From Burkholderiales bacterium (GTDB lineage: Bacteria; Pseudomonadota; Gammaproteobacteria; Burkholderiales; SG8-39): a DNA stretch of 64,000 nucleotides. How positions within the stretch are numbered: position 1 is the first letter of the stretch; the number at the start of each line of letters is the position of its first letter. The stretch lies in assembly GCA_014860445.1 (NCBI GenBank), contig JACZJT010000032.1, forward strand, positions 1 to 64,000, written 5' to 3'. This document shows, one piece after another, positions 59,064 through 64,000 of this stretch. The notes beneath the pieces are model-generated. The model saw nothing but the letters and a program-made list of their open reading frames with translations, did not search any database and had not been told where the DNA came from. A program made the translations under genes and the position numbers.

Positions 59064-59366
59064 AGCGCTTGTTCTGGTTGCCTGGATACGATGATGCGGA
59101 ATCGGCTGGCGCACTACAACGGACCCTGTGCGCGATTTCGGGCGGGTCCGCGCGACCTTGGTCTGAGACCATGGCCGGTGGCGGTCGCACGCGCGGACTG
59201 TTAGGCTGCTACTGTCCCAGTCCGGCGAGGGCGACGGCAAAATCACTGTTATCGCGGGTTCTTAGACTCTGTTACAAAATGAGGGGATACATCCCCTCAT
59301 ACATCCCTAAATCAGGTGCCGTTTCGGTAATTCTGAAATGGACTCTTAGGATAGACTTGCATCGTC
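59064..59366. promoter_or_regulatory. Divergent promoter region of the redox locus
   Basis: 303 bases between the rhodanese gene (minus) and the sensor kinase gene (plus). It contains the dyad and direct repeats described separately near 59279-59307. No gene was recognised in it. Confidence 0.6.
59279..59307. promoter_or_regulatory. Operator candidate: 10-bp dyad plus 12-bp-phased direct repeats
   Basis: ATGAGGGGAT (59279-59288) and ATCCCCTCAT (59291-59300) form a perfect dyad around AC. In addition ATACATCCC occurs at 59287 and again at 59299, exactly 12 bases apart. The site is about 65 bases before the kinase start, in the shared divergent promoter region, and is a natural target for the NarL-like regulator encoded downstream. 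Confidence 0.6.
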
Positions 59367-60779
59367 ATGAACGCGTTCTCCAGGCTCAGCCTAGTCCACC
59401 GGTTCCTGCTGATCGGTGTGCTGATACTGTTGGGCGGAATGGCGTTGATCGGCACCTGGGTGGGCGCCCAGATCGAAACCGGCGTTATCAGCGGCACCGG
59501 AATCGTGACCAATATGTACCTGGACGGTGCGATCTCCCCTCATGTGCAGTCGCTGGCCGCCGGCGAACGCCTGGACGATGTCGACCGGGTTGCGCTCGAC
59601 CGCATGCTCTCCGGCACGCACCTCGGCGAGCACATCGTCGCGCTCAAGATCTGGGGACGGAACGGGCGCATTATTTACGACAGCACGGATCCGTCCGCGG
59701 TGGGCACCATCTATGCGATGGAGCGGCCGCTGGCGTCCGCGTTTTCCGGCGAGGTGCGCTCGCGCATCGTGGAGCAGGCCGAGCTGCGACACGTCCTGAA
59801 GGACAGCCGCTGGTCGCGCTTGATCGAGACCTACTCGCCGCTGCGCGCCGAACGCGACCGGTCGGTTCTGGCTGTGGCGGGGTTTTTCCATACCGCAGAG
59901 GGCCTCGGGCAGAGCGTGCGCGCAGCGCAGCTGCGCAGCTGGGGTGTACACGGCGCGATTACCCTGGCCATGCTGGTGCTGCTTGCGACGCTGGTGAAGA
60001 AGGCAAACGACACCATCGCGGCAACGCAGGTGCAGGTCAATGAAAAAGTTGCGCAGCTCACCGCGCTGCTCGCGCAGAACGAGCAACTCCATGACCGGGT
60101 AAATCGAGCCGCCGCCCGCACCATGGCCCTGAACGAACAGTTCCTGCGCAATATCGCCACTGACCTGCACGACGGCCCGGGACAGGGATTGGCTCTGGCT
60201 TCGATGCGCATCGAGTCGCTTTCCGAAACCTGCGGCAACTGCGAATATTCGGCCGGCCGCGACGGCAGCGTGAGCGAGGATTTTCATACCATCCACCTTG
60301 CGCTCCAGTCTGCGCTCACCGATCTGCGCGCCATCCTGCGCGGCCTGCAATTGCCTGAAATCGAACAGCTTTCACTGGTCGAGACCCTGCAACGCGCAGC
60401 CGCCGACCATCAGCGAAAAACCGGTATCGCAGTGCCGCTTACGCTCGGCAACGCGCCTGAGTTCGCTCCCTTGCCGGTAAGAATCACGCTGTTCAGGGTG
60501 CTGCAGGAATCGCTGGCGAATGGTTTTCGCCACGGTGGAGGCCGCAATCAACGCGTATCGGTCAGCGGCACTGCGGCCGAGGTGAGCGTCGAAGTGGCCG
60601 ACGACGGCCCGGGCTTCGATCCGAAGGCGTTGAAGGTGGACGGCCATTTCGGGCTAGACTGGATGCGCGAGCGGGTGGAGCTTCTGGGAGGCGATTTCGA
60701 AGTGCGCAGCTCCCCCGGCCGGGGCGCGGTGGTTCGCGCGTCGCTGCCGTTGACGCAAATGGAGTACAGGCATGGCTGA
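59367..60779 (+). CDS. NarX-like sensor histidine kinase (HisKA_3)
   Basis: 470 residues. Two membrane helices (FLLIGVLILLGGMALIGTWVG and ITLAMLVLLATLV) enclose a ~150-residue periplasmic sensor, followed by a coiled-coil linker, the HisKA_3 dimerisation helix with phosphoacceptor His in TDLHDGPGQG (about residue 268) and an HATPase domain (DDGPGFDPKAL, GLDWMRERVELLGG). Cysteines in CGNCEY lie between, possibly binding a metal or cluster. The last eight bases overlap the regulator gene. Divergent from the redox operon, so a likely activator of it. Confidence 0.92.
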   Translation: MNAFSRLSLVHRFLLIGVLILLGGMALIGTWVGAQIETGVISGTGIVTNMYLDGAISPHVQSLAAGERLDDVDRVALDRMLSGTHLGEHIVALKIWGRNGRIIYDSTDPSAVGTIYAMERPLASAFSGEVRSRIVEQAELRHVLKDSRWSRLIETYSPLRAERDRSVLAVAGFFHTAEGLGQSVRAAQLRSWGVHGAITLAMLVLLATLVKKANDTIAATQVQVNEKVAQLTALLAQNEQLHDRVNRAAARTMALNEQFLRNIATDLHDGPGQGLALASMRIESLSETCGNCEYSAGRDGSVSEDFHTIHLALQSALTDLRAILRGLQLPEIEQLSLVETLQRAAADHQRKTGIAVPLTLGNAPEFAPLPVRITLFRVLQESLANGFRHGGGRNQRVSVSGTAAEVSVEVADDGPGFDPKALKVDGHFGLDWMRERVELLGGDFEVRSSPGRGAVVRASLPLTQMEYRHG

Positions 60780-61425
60780 GAGCATCAGCATTCTCGTCGC
60801 GGACGATCATCCGCTGTTTCGCGAAGGCGTCGTACACTCTCTCGCCGCCGAGCCCGGTATTGACGTCGTTGGTCAGGCCTCGTGCGGAGAGGATGCGCTG
60901 CGCATGGCGTGCGACCTGGTTCCCGACGTCGTGATGCTCGACATCACCATGCCCGGTTGGGGCGGCATCGTCACTGCTGAAAAGATCAAGGCCGCGTGCC
61001 CCGCGACCAAGGTCCTGATGCTGACGGTCGCGGAGGATGAGGATAAATTGCTGGCGTCTTTCAAGGCCGGCGCCCGCGCCTACGTGCTCAAGGGCGTTTC
61101 CGCGCACGAACTCGCGAGCGTGGTCCGTTCCGTGGCGCAAGGCGAGGTCTATGTCACGCCTTCGCTCGCCGCAGGGATTCTGGTGACGTTGACGCGAAAC
61201 CCGGCGCCGCAGGACCCGCTCGAAGGATTGACGGAGCGCGAGTCGGAAATTCTTCAATTGGTGGTAAAGGGGTTGACCAATCGCGAGATCGGCGAGCGAC
61301 TGCACCTGTCTGAGAAGACCATCAAGCACTACATCACCAATATCCTGGAGAAGTTGCACGTGCGCAGCCGTATGGAAGCAGCGATGCTGGCAGTGCGGGG
61401 GGGCAAGCGCGAAGGCGCGAATTAG
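60772..61425 (+). CDS. NarL/FixJ-family response regulator
   Basis: 217 residues. Receiver domain with acidic pair DD (residues 11-12), phospho-accepting Asp57 in VVMLDITMPG and Lys in KAGARAYVLKG; LuxR-type HTH at about residues 150-205 (LTERESEILQLVVKGLTNRE, then SEKTIKHYITNIL). It overlaps the kinase gene and is its clear partner. Its tetraheme cytochrome neighbour and the divergent redox operon are probable targets. Confidence 0.94.
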   Translation: MAESISILVADDHPLFREGVVHSLAAEPGIDVVGQASCGEDALRMACDLVPDVVMLDITMPGWGGIVTAEKIKAACPATKVLMLTVAEDEDKLLASFKAGARAYVLKGVSAHELASVVRSVAQGEVYVTPSLAAGILVTLTRNPAPQDPLEGLTERESEILQLVVKGLTNREIGERLHLSEKTIKHYITNILEKLHVRSRMEAAMLAVRGGKREGAN

Positions 61426-61628
61426 ACCCGGATCGCCATCCCATTTTGGTTTGCGGAAGCTGCTAATAATCCAGGTTCATGTTAAAATTCACGCCCTTGC
61501 TGGCTGGTAAATCGTTGCAGGCGCGCCGATAGTATTACCCCTGTTTTCCAAGCAGTAGATATTGGCGATGTTTTGGTCGCGCATGGCCGGGATATCGCGG
61601 TTTTGGACGTACCTTCGAGGAAACATCG

Positions 61629-62882
61629 ATGAAGCGAAGCGTGAAATTTCTGGTCCTGGGCTTGCTGGCTGGGGGGGTGGCGATCGCTTTTGGTTTGCGC
61701 GACGGATCCGTACCGGCCACTGCCACCGCCGCTGGCGCCAGCAACCCTGGTAGCACGAGCAGCGGCGAAATGCGCGCAGCGCTTGCGACACCCCAGGACA
61801 TTGCCGAGGGAAAGCGCGTAGCCGAAGCGTCCTGTGCCAGCTGCCACGGTCTGAGCGGCATCCCAAAGCCCAAGGACAAGGACATGCCCAATATCGCCGG
61901 CCAGCGTCCGGGATACCTGTACCTCGAGATGCGCGTGTACCAGTCTGGCGGGCGCGGCAATACGCCCATGAACAACGCGGTCAAGTTCCTCAGTGACGAC
62001 GCGTTGATCAAGGTGGCGGCTTACTACGCCAACGTCGATCCGGCTGAACCCGCACCCGCGCCCAGCGGCAAGGCAGCGTCAGCCAAACCGGATGCGATGA
62101 GTGTGGGCAAGGCTGCTTCGGCGGGATGCGCGGGTTGCCATGGCGAGACCGGAGTCACCAGTACCCCCGGCATGCCGAACCTGATCGGTCTGGACCCGAA
62201 ATATTTCATCGCGGCAGTGAAGGCCTACAAAAGCGGCCAGCGCAAAAGCGACATGATGCAGACCCTCGTTTCGGCCGTTACCGACGCCGAACTCGATGGT
62301 ATGGCGCTGTTTTATGGTTTGCAGAAACCCGTCAAGGCCAAGACGCCATCGCCGGGCGACCAGTCAGCGGGCAAGACCGCAGCCGCGGCCTGCGCAGGCT
62401 GCCATGGCGAAGGCGGGGTCAGCACCGGTACCGCGCCCAGTCTCGCGGGCCAGGACGCGCAGTACTTCATCGAAGCGATGAAGGCCTACAAGGACGGATC
62501 GCGCAAGGACGATGCGATGAAGGCACCGGCGGCATCAGTCGATGCCGCCACAATCAAGAACCTCGCGGCCTATTACGCCAATCAGGCGCCGCAGGCACCC
62601 AAGGTGCGCAAGCCGTTGACCGTAGCCGAAATGGCGGAGCGCTGCGATCGCTGTCATGGCGTCAACGGTAACAGCACCGATTTGCGTACGCCTGCGCTTG
62701 CGGCACAACGAACCGAATATTTGCAGCGGGTATTGCGCGCATATCAAAAAGGCGAGCGCAAGAGTACTGCGATGACGGCCATGCTCGACGGACTGACCGA
62801 GACGGATATTGACGGTCTGTCAATGCATTACGCGCGCCAGAAGGCGCGATCCGTCGTGTACATGCCCCTGCCGTCCAAGTGA
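61629..62882 (+). CDS. Tetraheme c553/c4-type cytochrome
   Basis: 417 residues. Signal anchor (VKFLVLGLLAGGVAIAFGL), then four consecutive class-I cytochrome modules, each with CxxCH: CASCH, CAGCH, CAGCH and CDRCH, with the linking motif (Y)FIEAMKAYKDGSRK. Such tandem c4-type modules act as periplasmic electron wires. It lies 203 bases after the regulator gene; the upstream segment is likely its promoter. Shared modules with the hexaheme cytochrome suggest they work in one chain. Confidence 0.9.
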   Translation: MKRSVKFLVLGLLAGGVAIAFGLRDGSVPATATAAGASNPGSTSSGEMRAALATPQDIAEGKRVAEASCASCHGLSGIPKPKDKDMPNIAGQRPGYLYLEMRVYQSGGRGNTPMNNAVKFLSDDALIKVAAYYANVDPAEPAPAPSGKAASAKPDAMSVGKAASAGCAGCHGETGVTSTPGMPNLIGLDPKYFIAAVKAYKSGQRKSDMMQTLVSAVTDAELDGMALFYGLQKPVKAKTPSPGDQSAGKTAAAACAGCHGEGGVSTGTAPSLAGQDAQYFIEAMKAYKDGSRKDDAMKAPAASVDAATIKNLAAYYANQAPQAPKVRKPLTVAEMAERCDRCHGVNGNSTDLRTPALAAQRTEYLQRVLRAYQKGERKSTAMTAMLDGLTETDIDGLSMHYARQKARSVVYMPLPSK

Positions 62883-63021
62883 ACAGCGGAGGCAGTACAG
62901 GCAAGGCCGCAGCAGCCTGGTCGGGAATGGATAGCCGCAGCATCGAATTTCAGGGAAGAATCCGCGGTAGCTGGACGTCGCCGTCCAAGCGTATTCGATA
63001 AAAAAGCCAAAGGAAACCATT

Positions 63022-63804
63022 ATGAGCGTAGCCCCGTTGCACCGGCTGTATAACCATTATTCGGAACTGCCCTTCAGCATGCGCATCCTGTATACCGGGG
63101 CGCTGTGCATCCTCGGCATGGGCTATCTGTTCGGCATGCTCTACCTGGTTCACGTCTACTCCGGGCGCGACGGCAACCCGGGTCTTTCCTACGAGGATCT
63201 GGTCATCGCGTATACAGGCAGCGGAAAAGGATCGCGGCTGGAATCGGCCCTGCGCGGGCCGATGGCGAGCATGTTGCCGGCCGAGGAAGCGAGCGCACTG
63301 GTGAAATGGGCACAGCAGGGCGCGGACCGCCCGACCTACGAAACCTTTATCCGACCGACCATCGACAAGCGCTGCATGTCCTGCCATGACGGCAGCAACC
63401 CGCATCTGGCCAATCTGGGCGGTTTTGACAACATCAAGAAAGTGACCGAACAGGACACCGGAACCGATATCTTTACACTGGTGCGCGTCTCGCATATACA
63501 CCTGTTCGGCATGACGTTCATTTTCTTCATTGTCGGCCTGATCTTCAGCCACGCCTACGTGCGGCCCTTGTGGTTCAAGTACCTGGTCATGGGTCTGCCT
63601 CTGTTCAGCGAGGCGGTGGATATAAGCTCGTGGTACCTGGTCAAGATTTACCATCCGTTTGCATGGGTGACCATGGCGGCCGGCGGCATCATGGGCGTGA
63701 GCTTTGCCACCATGTGGTTCATTTCGATGTATCAGATGTGGATAGGCAAGACCCCGGCAGCCATCCTGCAAAGGAGCGATAGAGACGAGGTAGTTATCGG
63801 TTGA
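63022..63804 (+). CDS. Membrane-bound cytochrome c with central heme domain
   Basis: 260 residues. One N-terminal membrane helix (ILYTGALCILGMGYLFGMLYL), a periplasmic part with one CMSCH (about residue 119) and, in the C-terminal half, three or four membrane helices (VSHIHLFGMTFIFFIVGLIF, YLVMGLPLFSEAVDISSWYL, AWVTMAAGGIMGVSFATMWF). Histidines within these helices (SHIHLFG) could bind further heme b. This fusion is not a standard named family to me. It lies 139 bases after the tetraheme gene and may pass electrons between quinol and periplasm. Confidence 0.75.
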   Translation: MSVAPLHRLYNHYSELPFSMRILYTGALCILGMGYLFGMLYLVHVYSGRDGNPGLSYEDLVIAYTGSGKGSRLESALRGPMASMLPAEEASALVKWAQQGADRPTYETFIRPTIDKRCMSCHDGSNPHLANLGGFDNIKKVTEQDTGTDIFTLVRVSHIHLFGMTFIFFIVGLIFSHAYVRPLWFKYLVMGLPLFSEAVDISSWYLVKIYHPFAWVTMAAGGIMGVSFATMWFISMYQMWIGKTPAAILQRSDRDEVVIG

Positions 63805-63843
63805 CGGCGGTCGCGGTTTGTAGCCGCGGATACGACCTCAACG

Positions 63844-63872
63844 CAGCCCGGCAATGTCCGGGCTGTTTTTTT
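63844..63872 (+). terminator. Rho-independent terminator after the membrane cytochrome gene
   Basis: Perfect 8-bp arms CAGCCCGG (63844-63851) and CCGGGCTG (63858-63865), loop CAATGT, then seven T. It ends the plus-strand redox genes. In the remaining bases to 64000 no gene was recognised. Confidence 0.9.
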
Positions 63873-64000
63873 GCGGGCCCGGATATGGACAGGTGCTGAA
63901 ATCGGCCTCGGCCATGCAAATAGAGGGAGCGACAACTCAGGCAAAGCGTTTGAATCATGCCTGGAGAATTAGTCGAACTTTGGTGCGCTCGCCGTAGTCG

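Noticed and set aside
63901-64000. Start of a further gene at the right edge
   Set aside because: The only ATG frame closes after fewer than 30 codons and has no supporting signals.

Overview
The window reads as a betaproteobacterial chromosome (high GC; core genes panC, folK, pcnB, hda, purM, dnaE and trhO in a beta-type arrangement; many c-type cytochromes; a fused CoA-ester monooxygenase/reductase known from Azoarcus/Thauera-type aromatic degraders). The affiliation is an inference: no rRNA gene is present.

Bases 1 to 29040 are the right part of an integrated, mobilizable genomic island. It ends in a 3' fragment of a tRNA-Leu(CAA) gene (about 28981-29040), the expected attachment-site scar; the intact tRNA, the integrase and the left end lie outside the window. 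Within the island: (a) 1-7100, plasmid/ICE-type cargo: an ArdC-like anti-restriction protease end, small unknown genes, a HEPN-motif protein, a RadC-family protein, a small basic coiled-coil protein, a zinc-ribbon protein, a membrane J-domain protein and a VirD4/TraG coupling protein; (b) 7100-10430, mobilization: a nested inverted repeat that is a good oriT candidate, a MobC-like accessory protein, a relaxase and a coiled-coil protein; (c) 10430-12270, an XRE repressor with divergent operators, two small envelope proteins and a ribbon-helix-helix regulator; (d) 12290-28890, a defence island in one orientation: a five-gene overlapping type I restriction-modification operon with two extra genes (a 47-aa ORF and a PD-(D/E)XK-like protein), a complete Qat system (qatABCD), a SIR2-HerA (Nezha-type) pair, and one unrecognised 121-aa gene before the attachment site.

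Bases 29041 to 54671 are ordinary chromosome: the bifunctional aryl-CoA monooxygenase/reductase and an Ldh2-type dehydrogenase; a beta-CASP nuclease; a hemerythrin; a minus-strand pantothenate/folate/RNA-processing cluster (panC, deoxynucleoside kinase, folK, pcnB); a HAD phosphatase, hda and AI-2E-type permease set with purM divergent from it; the 5-oxoprolinase genes pxpB-pxpC-pxpA; a repeat-bearing hemagglutinin-like exported protein; a secreted metallo-beta-lactamase-fold hydrolase; a MITE-like element (48748-49121); an EamA exporter, trhO, dnaE and acylphosphatase.

Bases 54700 to 63900 are an electron-transfer locus. The minus-strand set encodes a double-rhodanese protein, a hexaheme cytochrome c, a Tat-exported four-cluster ferredoxin, an NrfD-type quinol membrane subunit and a small cytochrome c. 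It has no recognisable catalytic (molybdopterin) subunit. A NarX/NarL-like two-component system is divergently transcribed from a promoter region with a strong dyad and 12-bp-phased direct repeats, followed by a tetraheme cytochrome and a membrane-bound monoheme cytochrome.
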